From the NCBI GenBank assembly GCA_949825025.1, contig OX463785.1, positions 21,887,971 to 21,951,970 of the forward strand: 64,000 nucleotides of DNA, written 5' to 3'. This stretch comes from Siphlonurus alternatus (lineage: Eukaryota; Arthropoda; Insecta; Ephemeroptera; Siphlonuridae). Each line of letters begins with the position of its first letter. Position 1 is the stretch's first letter. The notes beneath the pieces are model-generated. The model was not told the DNA's origin, did no database searches, and was given only the letters and a program-made list of their open reading frames with translations. The translations under genes were made by a program, and so were the position numbers. Shown in pieces: positions 62,829 through 63,963 of the stretch.

Positions 62829-63461
62829 GTATTTTCAATTATTTTTTAAAAGTAGTTCTTAAGGTAGAGATAACGTCGGTCAGCTGTTTTTTTAGCTCCA
62901 TTTGATTAACATGTAAAACTTAGCAAATTCACAAAAATTCTGAATTTTTTTTGAGAGGCAGATATTAGTACCTAAAAGCCATAGAAAAAAATTCAAAACA
63001 ATTTAATGAGCCAATTTTTTTTAATTAATTTTTTAGTTTGTCTCTCCATGGGAAAGCCCTATGCTGAAAATTAAATAAGTTAATTTAAAAAAATCGGCTC
63101 GTTAAATTGTTTTGAAATTTTTTCTATGGCTTTTAGGCACTAATATCTGCCTCTCAAAAAAAATTCAGAATTTTTGTGAATTTGCTAAGGTTTACATGTT
63201 AATCAAATGGAGCTAAAAAAAAACAGCTGACTGACATTATCTCTACCTTAATGCTCAAAAAAAAAACTGACAAAAATCTGTAAATCATAACAACTTTGCA
63301 CCCTTTTCTACAATATAAAAATTAGTTTGATATTGTAAAAAGTGCATCAGTACGGTGGGTGGGATATTTACGTGTTGCAACTGCTGCACTTGCTTCTGAA
63401 GGTCGGTGTTTTGGATCGCAAGTTCCGTGTTTTTCTCCAACACCTGAACAAGCTGGTTCTC
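8204..63461 (-). CDS. Rbp: RIM-binding protein (RIM-BP) gene, 3' portion, 28 exons; 5' end outside window
   Basis: Presynaptic active-zone scaffold of the RIM-BP family. Known members link calcium channels and RIM through three SH3 domains, with three FN3 domains between SH3-1 and SH3-2. All of these are visible here in the family order: coiled coils, SH3-1 (motifs KYSYDP, VPSNF), FN3 x3, SH3-2 (ALFDYDP), SH3-3 (ALYDYDP, VPSNF). Exons were joined by GT-AG signals and codon phase. All 27 junctions are in frame and the sum is 5,235 nt. Introns range from about 0.3 to 6.2 kb and are full of palindromic repeats. The first exon here starts mid-coiled coil at phase 0, so the start codon and promoter lie to the right. 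Residue numbers in the exon entries count from that first exon. Expression is presumably neuronal, by family knowledge; nothing in the window shows it directly. Confidence 0.96.
8801..9217. mobile_element. family D long palindrome, TTAA-type
   Basis: Two arms of about 190 bp, nearly perfect complements, from AAGGGCATTGGGTGTAGC to GCTACACCCAATGCCCTT, around a short AT-rich loop. The right border is TTAA and the left is TCAA, probably a mutated TTAA target duplication. Its near edge is about 115 bp upstream of the exon 28 acceptor. Confidence 0.85.
10461..10775. mobile_element. family B palindromic MITE, copy 1
   Basis: Outer arms ACCTCAAGTTTTTTATTGCAG and complement, inner ATGGATAGAGGGTGCAAAG, centre with paired TGACGTCA-like sites (ATGACGTCACG, CGTGACGTCAC). 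Confidence 0.85.
10821..11039. mobile_element. family L palindromic element, copy 1
   Basis: Ends AAGGTGGATTCACATGG and TCTGAATCCGCCTT. The interior is GC-rich with GCGACGCGACT and complementary GCGTCGC. It sits inside a family G element. Confidence 0.65.
11040..11200. mobile_element. family G element remnant
   Basis: ATGCTGCAAAACGCTGTGAC, a central CATGACTATGACGTCACAGC and GGTGTTGTAGTGTTAAAAA resemble the other G copies. The left half continues before the inserted L element. Confidence 0.55.
11709..11830. mobile_element. family M palindromic element, copy 1
   Basis: Starts CATTTAACTAGGTTTTCGTC and ends CCGACGAAAAA, sharing GTTTGTAACG and TCATTGG with the copy at 36318-36462. Confidence 0.6.
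12482..12802. mobile_element. family B palindromic MITE, copy 2
   Basis: Arms AGAGTATCGTCCTCAATT and AATTGAGGTCAATACTCC, sub-terminal TTGCAGAAATGGATAGAGGG, central TGACGTCAC sites flanking CTTAAGAAAAAGATAGG. Confidence 0.88.
13358..13410 (-). CDS. Rbp: RIM-BP window exon 27: short Pro/Gln-rich exon
   Basis: Residues 1568-1584: [17 protein letters not shown]. Only 53 nt. Acceptor TTGCTAG, donor CGACAG followed by GTGAGT. The phase fits exon 26 (split Asp codon) and exon 28 (phase 0). It is too short to show homology alone; frame, sites and composition support it. Confidence 0.87.
15081..15410. mobile_element. family A palindromic MITE, copy 3
   Basis: Starts AATGGACAACATACATG. Arms ATTGCAGAAATGAATAGAGG and complement. 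The GC-rich centre is inverted relative to copies 1 and 2 (GGCCACGCCCCCTGGAGG comes first). Confidence 0.85.
15814..16044. repeat. GC-rich long hairpin (family H)
   Basis: Arms CAGAGACCTCCGTG and CACGGAGGTCTCTG at the edges, GAGAGTGGCGGCG and CGCCGCCACTCTC inside, and an inner GCACGGCCCGGTTCT stem. Far more GC-rich than its surroundings. A 117-codon ORF on the minus strand merely reflects the lack of AT. Confidence 0.85.
18048..18294 (-). CDS. Rbp: RIM-BP window exon 26: SH3-3 second half and Pro-rich tail
   Basis: Residues 1485-1566. [38 protein letters not shown] completes SH3-3. A Gly/Arg then polyPro tail follows ([17 protein letters not shown]), which may be an SH3 ligand. Acceptor CTGCAG, donor GTAAGA. 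A seven-copy 40-bp repeat begins 26 bp upstream of the acceptor. Confidence 0.97.
18295..19586. other. Rbp: intron 25
   Basis: 1.3 kb. A seven-copy 40-bp minisatellite abuts the acceptor. The remainder is AT-rich without features I can support. Confidence 0.75.
18321..18610. repeat. 40-bp minisatellite, 7 copies
   Basis: Unit ATGTATTTGTATAGGTACAC followed by TTGGGTGCAGAGAAAATTTC, repeated exactly every 40 bp with few substitutions, and a partial eighth copy. It lies directly upstream, in transcript sense, of the exon 26 acceptor. Confidence 0.97.
19587..19736 (-). CDS. Rbp: RIM-BP window exon 25: linker and SH3-3 first half
   Basis: Residues 1435-1484. [18 protein letters not shown] leads into [19 protein letters not shown], the start of SH3-3, which carries the RIM-BP signature SPNVDAE. 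Acceptor CCACAG, donor GTGAGT, phase 0 to 0, 150 nt. Confidence 0.97.
19786..19920. repeat. palindrome O
   Basis: Edges CCTGGGGGGTCTT and GAAGGCCCCCCTGGG, inner TAAGACTGTCTTAG and CTAAGACTGTCTTA. About 135 bp foldback. Confidence 0.75.
20789..21194. mobile_element. family E palindrome, TTAA-bounded, copy 1
   Basis: TTAA at both edges, termini GGTAGAGATAACGTCG and CGTTATCTTTACC, inner arms GAGAGGCACATATTAGTGCC and complement, centre CATGGGAAAGCCCTATG. The pattern is that of a piggyBac-type non-autonomous element. It interrupts older repeat sequence (TTTTTCAGATTTTTTGAACC on the left). Confidence 0.85.
21235..21400. mobile_element. family G element, partial
   Basis: CATGATGTCTATGACGTCAC, AGCATTTTGCAGCACGACTT and AAGAAAATCTGAACAAAAT resemble the other G copies; the left half is disrupted. 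Confidence 0.5.
21575..21679 (-). CDS. Rbp: RIM-BP window exon 24: SH3-2, second half
   Basis: Residues 1400-1434: [35 protein letters not shown]. The usual VPSN of the last SH3 turns reads VPFN here. Acceptor TTTTTAG, donor GTGAGA, phase 0 to 0, 105 nt. Confidence 0.97.
21680..22040. other. Rbp: intron 23
   Basis: 361 bp, AT-rich, splits SH3-2 at phase 0. Nothing notable inside. Confidence 0.85.
22041..22290 (-). CDS. Rbp: RIM-BP window exon 23: Arg/Gly linker and SH3-2 first half
   Basis: Residues 1317-1399. An Arg/Gly/Pro/His-rich stretch ([13 protein letters not shown]) precedes SH3-2, which opens [18 protein letters not shown] and runs through [11 protein letters not shown]. The ALYDY-type strand is intact. 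Acceptor TTTCAG, donor GTAACT, phase 2 to 0. Confidence 0.97.
22291..22879. other. Rbp: intron 22
   Basis: 589 bp, AT-rich, phase 2. No repeat or exon recognised. Confidence 0.8.
22880..23039 (-). CDS. Rbp: RIM-BP window exon 22: ITKDS motif and Pro-rich linker
   Basis: Residues 1264-1315. [18 protein letters not shown], a conserved acidic motif of RIM-BPs, is followed by [12 protein letters not shown] and [11 protein letters not shown], a possible PxxP ligand. Phase 1 to 2, acceptor CAACAG, donor GTGAGT. Confidence 0.95.
23040..24434. other. Rbp: intron 21
   Basis: 1.4 kb between the microexon and exon 22. Apart from a family U element near 23630-23765, it is AT-rich with no other signal. 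Confidence 0.8.
23630..23765. mobile_element. family U element, degenerate
   Basis: CTTCCGGAATAATGAGCTATC and further copies of AATGAGCTATCTGC with an inverted TAGATAGCTCATTTT. Related to the clearer palindrome at 28431-28636. Confidence 0.65.
24435..24458 (-). CDS. Rbp: RIM-BP window exon 21: 24-nt microexon
   Basis: It encodes MDHMDYF plus split codons (phase 1 to 1). Acceptor AATTCAG before CCATGG, donor TTTG followed by GTAATT. Both splice sites, phase and an open reading frame agree. Skipping it joins exon 20 to exon 22 to read PSIEITKDS, close to the family consensus, so inclusion is probably regulated. Confidence 0.85.
24459..25351. other. Rbp: intron 20
   Basis: 0.9 kb upstream of the microexon. 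Mostly occupied by the 355-bp TTAA-bounded hairpin J. Confidence 0.8.
24836..25190. mobile_element. family J palindrome, TTAA-bounded
   Basis: TTAA on both sides, termini GAGTAAGGTAAC and GTTACCTTACCC. The arms pair over about 160 bp (ACAAATACGATCTAGTTTTT and complement) around AACATGGGAGTTTCATTTCT. Confidence 0.88.
25352..25577 (-). CDS. Rbp: RIM-BP window exon 20: Gly/Arg-rich linker
   Basis: Residues 1180-1254. [19 protein letters not shown] and an RGG-like patch ([10 protein letters not shown]) are followed by acidic [15 protein letters not shown] and NIPSI. Phase 0 to 1. It is less conserved than the domains. The GC-rich codons stand out from the surrounding introns. Confidence 0.93.
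25578..26214. other. Rbp: intron 19
   Basis: 637 bp, AT-rich, no repeat or exon recognised. Confidence 0.8.
26215..26360 (-). CDS. Rbp: RIM-BP window exon 19: end of FN3-3
   Basis: Residues 1132-1179: [34 protein letters not shown], then a Pro-rich exit [11 protein letters not shown]. Phase 1 to 0. Acceptor GCGCAG, donor GTGAGA. Confidence 0.96.
26477..26806. mobile_element. family A palindromic MITE, copy 4
   Basis: Starts AATGGACAACCTGCAT and ends with complementary CATGAGGTTGTC. Arms TTGCAGAAATGAAAAGAGGG, centre with GCCTCCAGGGGGCGTGG. Confidence 0.83.
28038..28265. mobile_element. family G element
   Basis: Starts CAATGGACAACCTGCATGAA, the same terminus as family A. CACCCTCAGAATC pairs with GATTTTGAGGGTG around two TGACGTCATAG sites in opposite orientation. 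Confidence 0.75.
28304..28388. repeat. ATTT tetranucleotide microsatellite
   Basis: About 21 uninterrupted copies of ATTT. Confidence 0.97.
28431..28636. mobile_element. family U palindrome
   Basis: Edges CCTCGTCCGGAATAATGAGC and CATTATTCCGGACGGGG, inner ATTTCAGGTGAGCGCAA and complement TTGCGCTCACCTGAAAT. About 95-bp arms and a short loop. Confidence 0.85.
28843..29013 (-). CDS. Rbp: RIM-BP window exon 18: FN3-3, first part
   Basis: Residues 1075-1130: [45 protein letters not shown]. Phase 1 to 1, 171 nt. The donor is ACAG followed by GTCTTG, a weak 5' splice site, but it is fixed by the perfect join to GDHALIDI in exon 19. Confidence 0.96.
29014..32254. other. Rbp: intron 17
   Basis: 3.2 kb. 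A family S palindrome and scattered ACTTCCGG motifs lie near 29240-29520. From 29560 to 32250 it is plain AT-rich sequence in which I see nothing. Confidence 0.75.
29241..29367. mobile_element. family S palindrome (CCGGAAGT type)
   Basis: Edges TACAGTAAAATTAA and AAATTTGACTGTA, inner GGAAGTAGACGGAAG and GACTTCCGGAT. Confidence 0.65.
32255..32386 (-). CDS. Rbp: RIM-BP window exon 17: end of FN3-2
   Basis: Residues 1031-1073. [15 protein letters not shown] is the final strand of FN3-2, followed by an interdomain linker ending [10 protein letters not shown]. Phase 1 to 1, 132 nt. The acceptor CCCCCCAG lies at the edge of a tandem repeat that carries four further copies of the same acceptor and exon start upstream. 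The copy used here is the only one followed by the full exon. Confidence 0.96.
32362..32698 (-). repeat. 75-bp minisatellite carrying the exon 17 acceptor
   Basis: Five copies start near 32362, 32437, 32512, 32568 and 32643: spacing 75 bp except one 56-bp step. Each unit includes, in transcript sense, TATCTACCCCCCAG followed by GTCTCGCCCCTAACAC, that is the polypyrimidine tract, acceptor and first 25 bases of exon 17. Candidate acceptor AGs lie at plus positions 32387-8 (real), 32462-3, 32537-8, 32593-4 and 32668-9. Confidence 0.97.
32387..34262. other. Rbp: intron 16
   Basis: 1.9 kb. The exon-edge minisatellite (to about 32700) is followed by AT-rich sequence and a family B element at 33872-34193. 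Confidence 0.8.
33872..34193. mobile_element. family B palindromic MITE, copy 3
   Basis: Edges TAATGGAGTATTG and CAATACTCCATTA, arms TTGCAGAAATGGATAGAG, central TGACGTCACGCGG and CGTGACGTCAT. Confidence 0.9.
34263..34506 (-). CDS. Rbp: RIM-BP window exon 16: end of FN3-1, most of FN3-2
   Basis: Residues 949-1029. [12 protein letters not shown] closes FN3-1, [11 protein letters not shown] links, and FN3-2 opens at [10 protein letters not shown] with [26 protein letters not shown] and YRHTIT. Acceptor TTTGCAG, donor GTGAGT, phase 0 to 1. Confidence 0.97.
34507..35274. other. Rbp: intron 15
   Basis: 768 bp. Two inverted GATGACGTCA sites near 34730 and 34780 and the TTAA-bounded element N1; otherwise nothing. 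Confidence 0.75.
35093..35224. mobile_element. family N palindrome, TTAA-bounded, copy 1
   Basis: TTAA at both edges, termini AAGCACCATTCAGAATTG and CAATTCTGGACGGAGCTT, inner AATCGGAAAAAATTCC. About 130 bp. Confidence 0.75.
35275..35483 (-). CDS. Rbp: RIM-BP window exon 15: FN3-1, main part
   Basis: Residues 880-948. [18 protein letters not shown] begins the first fibronectin III domain, with [21 protein letters not shown] and [11 protein letters not shown]. The arrangement matches arthropod RIM-BP FN3-1 closely. Acceptor CTACAG, donor GTAAGT, phase 1 to 0. Confidence 0.97.
35711..36310. mobile_element. family L element, copy 2, interrupted by I
   Basis: Edges TAAAGGTGGA and TACGCCTTTTA match the copy at 10821-11039. 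The interior is split by the palindrome at 35851-36217. Confidence 0.65.
35851..36217. mobile_element. family I palindrome, TTAA-bounded, nested
   Basis: TTAA at both edges. Arms include GCAGCTGCATGAGCGGGGGC and its complement GCCCCCGCTCATGCAGCTGC, and AAGGATGCAGGTCCTTGATG with complement. The centre has four TGACGTCA-like sites around CATATATACG. Confidence 0.85.
36318..36462. mobile_element. family M palindromic element, copy 2
   Basis: Edges GGTTCCTATTTAACTTGG and CCAAGTTAAATGTGAACC, inner TTTTCGTCGG and CGACGATAAAA. Confidence 0.8.
37683..38106. mobile_element. family V palindrome, copy 1, with nested family S
   Basis: Outer arms GGAACAAGTCGCTTGAAATG, AGCACCATCAGTTCACTCAC and, at the far side, GAAGTGTTCCAGTTTTACTG, as in the copy at 60432-60623. 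Family S (37770-37990) occupies the middle. Confidence 0.7.
37770..37990. mobile_element. family S palindrome, nested
   Basis: Edges TACAGTTCAACAAATGTAA and TTACATTTGTTGAACTGTA, inner CCACCGGAAGTAGCCGGAA and CACTTCCGGTG, loop around AAATATTTAAATTAGGG. Confidence 0.82.
40453..40773. mobile_element. family B palindromic MITE, copy 4
   Basis: Edges CAATAGAGTAATGACCTCAA and TGAGGTCAATACTCTATTG, arms TTGCAGAAATGGATAGAGGG, central GTGACGTCAC sites. Confidence 0.88.
41090..41546 (+). mobile_element. family F element, TTAA-bounded, copy 1
   Basis: TTAA duplications, terminal inverted repeats GGTATAACCTGAG and CTCAGGTTAAGCC, 457 bp, unique interior (GTGGCAACACTGTTTGCATT, CATCGCCACGGTTCAAAAT). Non-coding, piggyBac-like target site. 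Strand is arbitrary, set relative to copy 2. Confidence 0.88.
41700..41798 (-). CDS. Rbp: RIM-BP window exon 14: acidic linker before FN3-1
   Basis: Residues 847-878: [18 protein letters not shown] followed by an acidic run ([11 protein letters not shown]). Phase 1 to 1, 99 nt, acceptor TTACAG, donor GTAAGA. The split codon forms the Asp of [11 protein letters not shown] with exon 15. Confidence 0.9.
41799..44368. other. Rbp: intron 13
   Basis: 2.6 kb. A TTAA-bounded family C element at 42491-42887. The rest (41800-42490 and 42890-44300) is AT-rich with no feature. Confidence 0.75.
42491..42887. mobile_element. family C palindrome, TTAA-bounded, copy 1
   Basis: Edges TTAATAGACAATAATGG and CCATTATTGTCTATTAA. 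Arms CTGAATTTTTTCAGATTTTT, GGAGTGCGGGAACTAATTTT and complements. Centre GATGGGACAACCGTGACGTC and ATTGGCTATTGATGACATCA. Confidence 0.88.
44369..44515 (-). CDS. Rbp: RIM-BP window exon 13: probable cassette exon, Pro-rich
   Basis: A GC-rich island in AT-rich intron, open for 49 codons in the phase required by both neighbours. The sequence is Pro/Ser-rich ([15 protein letters not shown], then [12 protein letters not shown]). Acceptor CTCACAG before TTTACC. I chose the donor CCACG followed by GTACCA because it ends at phase 1; the nearby CATCAG followed by GTCC would shift the frame of exon 14. At 147 nt it can be skipped without frameshift. I do not recognise this segment from the family, so it may be lineage-specific or alternatively spliced. 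Confidence 0.7.
44625..44959. mobile_element. family A palindromic MITE, copy 5
   Basis: Starts GAATGGACAACATACATG and ends CATGTATGTTTTCCATTG. GACAT flanks both sides and may be a short target duplication, though this is not certain. Centre GACGCCTACAGGGGGCGTGG. Confidence 0.87.
44975..45214. mobile_element. family T element, TTAACCC termini
   Basis: Edges TTAACCCTGGCATTACCAG and CTTGGCAATACTAGGGTTAA, that is TTAA target with CCC-type inverted ends like piggyBac transposons. About 240 bp, no coding capacity. Contains a TAA/TTA microsatellite. Confidence 0.75.
45887..46082 (-). CDS. Rbp: RIM-BP window exon 12: SH3-1, second half, and acidic tail
   Basis: Residues 732-796: [20 protein letters not shown] finishes SH3-1. 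[13 protein letters not shown] follows, a segment retained in arthropod RIM-BPs, and then an acidic/His tail (ELHDHDP). Phase 0 to 1, acceptor CTCCAG, donor GTGAGT. Confidence 0.97.
46083..46669. other. Rbp: intron 11
   Basis: 587 bp splitting SH3-1. Contains a 90-bp AT dinucleotide array and otherwise nothing. Confidence 0.85.
46182..46274. repeat. AT dinucleotide microsatellite
   Basis: About 46 uninterrupted AT units. The three Tyr/Ile-repeat ORFs across it are artefacts. Confidence 0.98.
46670..46772 (-). CDS. Rbp: RIM-BP window exon 11: SH3-1, first half
   Basis: Residues 698-731: [18 protein letters not shown], then the strand and n-Src region [13 protein letters not shown]. The conserved aromatic and acidic positions of the peptide-binding groove are present. 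Acceptor TTTGCAG, donor GTGAGT. SH3-1 spans roughly residues 692-753 over three exons. Confidence 0.97.
46773..47086. other. Rbp: intron 10
   Basis: 314 bp, AT-rich, nothing recognised. Confidence 0.85.
47087..47213 (-). CDS. Rbp: RIM-BP window exon 10: lead-in and start of SH3-1
   Basis: Residues 656-696 plus two bases. The motif [13 protein letters not shown] precedes the first SH3 strand CYVYMA. Acceptor GTTGCAG, donor AA followed by GTGAGT; the split Lys codon completes KYSYDP with exon 11. Confidence 0.94.
47214..47717. other. Rbp: intron 9
   Basis: 504 bp, AT-rich, nothing recognised. Confidence 0.85.
47718..48161 (-). CDS. Rbp: RIM-BP window exon 9: Met-rich low-complexity segment
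   Basis: Residues 508-654. About 23 of 147 residues are Met, mixed with Ser, Pro, Gly, Gln and Thr (for example [11 protein letters not shown]). The exon is open throughout in the phase demanded by both neighbours. Phase 1 to 1, 444 nt, acceptor TTCCAG, donor GTGAGT. Probably disordered. The function of the segment is unknown to me. Confidence 0.9.
48218..48379. mobile_element. family N palindrome, copy 2
   Basis: AAGCTCCATCCAGAATTATC and GCAATTCTGGACGGAAC at the edges, inner TAATCGGAAATTTTGAATTT shared with the copy at 35093-35224. Confidence 0.75.
48950..49140. mobile_element. family G-like element
   Basis: CTGTGACGTGTAAAATTTGC, CCTCTGACGTCACAGCGAAT and AGGGGTGTAAGAGATATAAA follow the G layout, but the ends are unclear. 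Confidence 0.45.
51071..51292 (-). CDS. Rbp: RIM-BP window exon 8: Gln/His/Pro-rich
   Basis: Residues 434-506. A short polyGln run is followed by His/Pro/Tyr-rich low complexity (PSYPPSHPH) and then basic KKHHH. Phase 1 to 1, 222 nt. Acceptor TTTCAG, donor C followed by GTAAGT, completing an Arg codon with exon 9. Confidence 0.9.
51293..52413. other. Rbp: intron 7
   Basis: 1.1 kb, AT-rich. A weak family M-like stretch near 51370-51740; no exon. Confidence 0.75.
52414..52869 (-). CDS. Rbp: RIM-BP window exon 7: polyHis/polyGln region and conserved helix
   Basis: Residues 282-432. It starts with a His run, then Asn/Ser/Gln-rich sequence including ten consecutive Gln, and ends in a conserved charged helix [10 protein letters not shown] and [12 protein letters not shown] (408-432). 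It is symmetric, phase 1 to 1, 456 nt. The 5' limit uses ATAATTAG before CATATC, which completes an Ala codon with exon 6. That acceptor has a weak pyrimidine tract, so the start is less certain than the end. Confidence 0.88.
52870..54513. other. Rbp: intron 6
   Basis: 1.6 kb. A short GA run near 53910 and palindrome P; otherwise AT-rich with nothing. Confidence 0.75.
54160..54275. repeat. palindrome P
   Basis: Edges GGGTGTTCAAATACTGCCAC and GTGGTATTTGAACACCC, central ACGTGACGTGTGACGCATAC. About 115 bp. Confidence 0.75.
54514..54651 (-). CDS. Rbp: RIM-BP window exon 6: Leu/Ala-rich linker
   Basis: Residues 236-280 ([10 protein letters not shown], then [10 protein letters not shown]), with split codons at both ends (phase 1 to phase 1, 138 nt). 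I chose the acceptor GAGCAG before AGTCCC because it completes a Glu codon with exon 5 and keeps frame to exon 7. The donor is CCAG followed by GTAGTT. It has less recognisable family similarity than its neighbours, so it is slightly less certain. Confidence 0.8.
54729..54933. mobile_element. family S palindrome
   Basis: Edges TATAGTCAAATTTAATTG and ATTAAATTAATTTAAC, inner CGCCGGAAGTAGCCGGAAAT and TTCCGGCTACTTCCAGCGGG. Confidence 0.8.
55205..55400. mobile_element. family G element
   Basis: AACCCTATAACAACCTCAAA, CATCATTTTGCAGC and AAGGGTTTTAGAGAATTTAA in the family G order, with a decayed TAACGTCAC site. Confidence 0.55.
55444..55520. mobile_element. family U fragment
   Basis: AAAGCTCATAATTACACTC and GCAGACAGCTCATTGTTGC match half of the element at 28431-28636. 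Confidence 0.6.
56586..56976. mobile_element. family C palindrome, copy 2
   Basis: Edges AATAGACAATAATGG and CCATTATTGTCTATT. Internal layout as in the copy at 42491-42887, but the central ATTGGCT and TGACGTCA segment is inverted and no TTAA border remains. Confidence 0.87.
57291..57541. mobile_element. family A-like degenerate element
   Basis: TAATGGACAACCTATATGAC, TTTATTGCAGAATTGG, and at the far end AAGTTATCCATTG; the middle is decayed. Confidence 0.6.
57610..57862 (-). CDS. Rbp: RIM-BP window exon 5: coiled coil then Pro/Ser-rich
   Basis: Residues 151-234 plus the first base of 235. The helix [13 protein letters not shown] and [13 protein letters not shown] is followed by a Pro/Ser/Thr-rich region with possible proline-directed phosphorylation sites ([19 protein letters not shown]). 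Acceptor CTTGCAG before TCT, donor GTAAGT. Upstream of the acceptor the boundary itself is tandemly repeated (see the repeat at 57851-58125). Confidence 0.95.
57851..58125 (-). repeat. tandem repeat carrying the exon 5 acceptor
   Basis: Four copies, about 62-66 bp apart, of a unit that in transcript sense contains AATTATATTTGCAG followed by TCTAAAAT, the exon 5 acceptor and exon start. Acceptor-like AGs lie at plus 57863-4 (real), 57925-6, 57991-2 and 58057-8. The rest of the unit reads TAGTTTTGTGGGCAATTCTA. A partial fifth copy lacks the acceptor. Confidence 0.92.
57863..58663. other. Rbp: intron 4
   Basis: 0.8 kb. Its 3' third is the acceptor-bearing tandem repeat; the rest is AT-rich with no feature. 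Confidence 0.8.
58664..58810 (-). CDS. Rbp: RIM-BP window exon 4: coiled coil with Ser/His-rich insert
   Basis: Residues 102-150. It opens [10 protein letters not shown], passes through a low-complexity Ser/His/Thr segment, and closes with [11 protein letters not shown], which continues the helix. Phase is 0 at both ends, 147 nt, acceptor CCTCAG, donor GTGAGT. Confidence 0.92.
58811..59704. other. Rbp: intron 3
   Basis: 0.9 kb, AT-rich, with palindrome Q next to its 3' end. Confidence 0.8.
59570..59673. repeat. palindrome Q
   Basis: Edges CTACGTTTACATGACGGTGT and CACTGTCATGTAAACGTAG, inner CCGTTGACGA and TCGTCAACG. About 104 bp, ending some 30 bp from exon 3. Confidence 0.85.
59705..59791 (-). 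CDS. Rbp: RIM-BP window exon 3: coiled coil
   Basis: Residues 73-101, highly charged helix: [10 protein letters not shown], then AQLRDKQAE. Acceptor ATTCAG, donor GTGGGT, phase 0 at both ends, 87 nt. The Arg/Glu-rich sequence is typical of the N-terminal coiled coil of RIM-BPs. Confidence 0.92.
59921..60002. repeat. CT dinucleotide microsatellite
   Basis: About 41 CT units. Arg/Glu-repeat and Ser/Leu-repeat ORFs over it are artefacts. Confidence 0.98.
60432..60623. mobile_element. family V palindrome, copy 2
   Basis: Edges GTACAGTAAGAGTAACTAA and TATTTTCTCTAACTGTAC, inner AACTGGAACACTTCG and CCAAGTGTTCCAATCT, plus GAGCACCATCAGTTCACAC shared with the copy at 37683-38106. Confidence 0.75.
60634..60759 (-). 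CDS. Rbp: RIM-BP window exon 2: Gly/Ser linker into coiled coil
   Basis: Residues 31-72. A Gly/Arg/Ser-rich stretch ([10 protein letters not shown]) is followed by [10 protein letters not shown], which leads into the next coiled-coil exon. Phase is 0 at both ends; the acceptor is TTTCAG and the donor GTAAGT. A palindromic element ends about 10 bp from the donor. Confidence 0.88.
61174..61630 (-). mobile_element. family F element, TTAA-bounded, copy 2 (inverted)
   Basis: TTAA at both edges, ends GGCTTAACCTGAG and CTCAGGTTATACC. Its reverse complement follows copy 1 (41090-41546) almost base for base over 457 bp. Confidence 0.88.
62192..62460. mobile_element. family G element
   Basis: Starts CAATGGACAACTTGCATGAA. 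TTTAACTCTCTAACTCTC pairs with GTTAGAGAGTTAAA around two TATGACGTCA sites. Confidence 0.75.
62467..62858. mobile_element. family B MITE, truncated copy 5
   Basis: Left half intact (AATGGAGTATCGATCTCAAT, TTGCAGAAATGTATAGAGGG, ATGACGTCACGAGGCG). The right half is disrupted by AT-rich sequence, a CT array at 62791-62822 and element E2. Confidence 0.7.
62859..63251. mobile_element. family E palindrome, TTAA-bounded, copy 2
   Basis: TTAA on both sides, ends GGTAGAGATAACGTCGGTC and GACTGACATTATCTCTACC. Arms with GAGAGGCAGATATTAG and complement, centre CATGGGAAAGCCCTATG, matching copy 1. Confidence 0.88.
63372..63461 (-). CDS. Rbp: RIM-BP window exon 1: coiled coil
   Basis: Codes residues 1-30 (begins [10 protein letters not shown], ends QQLQH), a heptad-like coiled coil rich in Leu, Gln and Glu. 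The acceptor is CTCAG before GAG and the donor is CAC followed by GTAAAT. Phase is 0 at both ends. It joins in frame to exon 2. Earlier coiled-coil exons must lie beyond the window. Confidence 0.88.
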
Positions 63462-63641
63462 CTGAGGAACAAAAAATGATTCGCATTTAGATTTTAATAT
63501 GACGTAAGATGGCTAGATCTTACAAGATATCAAGGTTTAGTATGAATAAGCAGGCTACAACAGTGAACAGAGAAATGTCAATTTATCCTCACCAAATGAG
63601 GCTATGGGTAAGTGTACTGTTGCTTATACAAATTTGGAAAA

Positions 63642-63846
63642 ATATAGTCGAATTAATTTAATATTCCTTCCGGAAGTAGCCGGAAGTATGAAGTTTTTGT
63701 AGCAATTCTGTTTGGAATCTAGTTTTGAAACTTTACAGAATGGTTTACTGAACGATGTGTCAAAATGTAACACTGAACTATAAATAGCAAGACCAGAAAC
63801 CTTACACTTCCGGCTACTTCCAGATATCATGTAAATTTGGCTGTAG
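63642..63846. mobile_element. family S palindrome
   Basis: Edges ATATAGTCGAATTAATTTAA and TGTAAATTTGGCTGTAG, inner TTCCGGAAGTAGCCGGAAGT and CACTTCCGGCTACTTCCAG. Confidence 0.8.
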
Positions 63847-63861
63847 CAGCATGTATGTACT

Positions 63862-63963
<102 letters not shown>

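Larger units (their letters stand above)
60760..63371. other. Rbp: intron 1
   Basis: 2.6 kb. Poly(A) run near 60920, then F2, G, truncated B with nested E2 and a CT array. Stretch 61640-62180 is AT-rich with nothing recognised. Confidence 0.78.

Noticed and set aside
984..63251. Search for a transposase or reverse transcriptase ORF among the elements
   Set aside because: All elements are under about 460 bp and non-coding; no catalytic motif was seen, so only non-autonomous elements are claimed.
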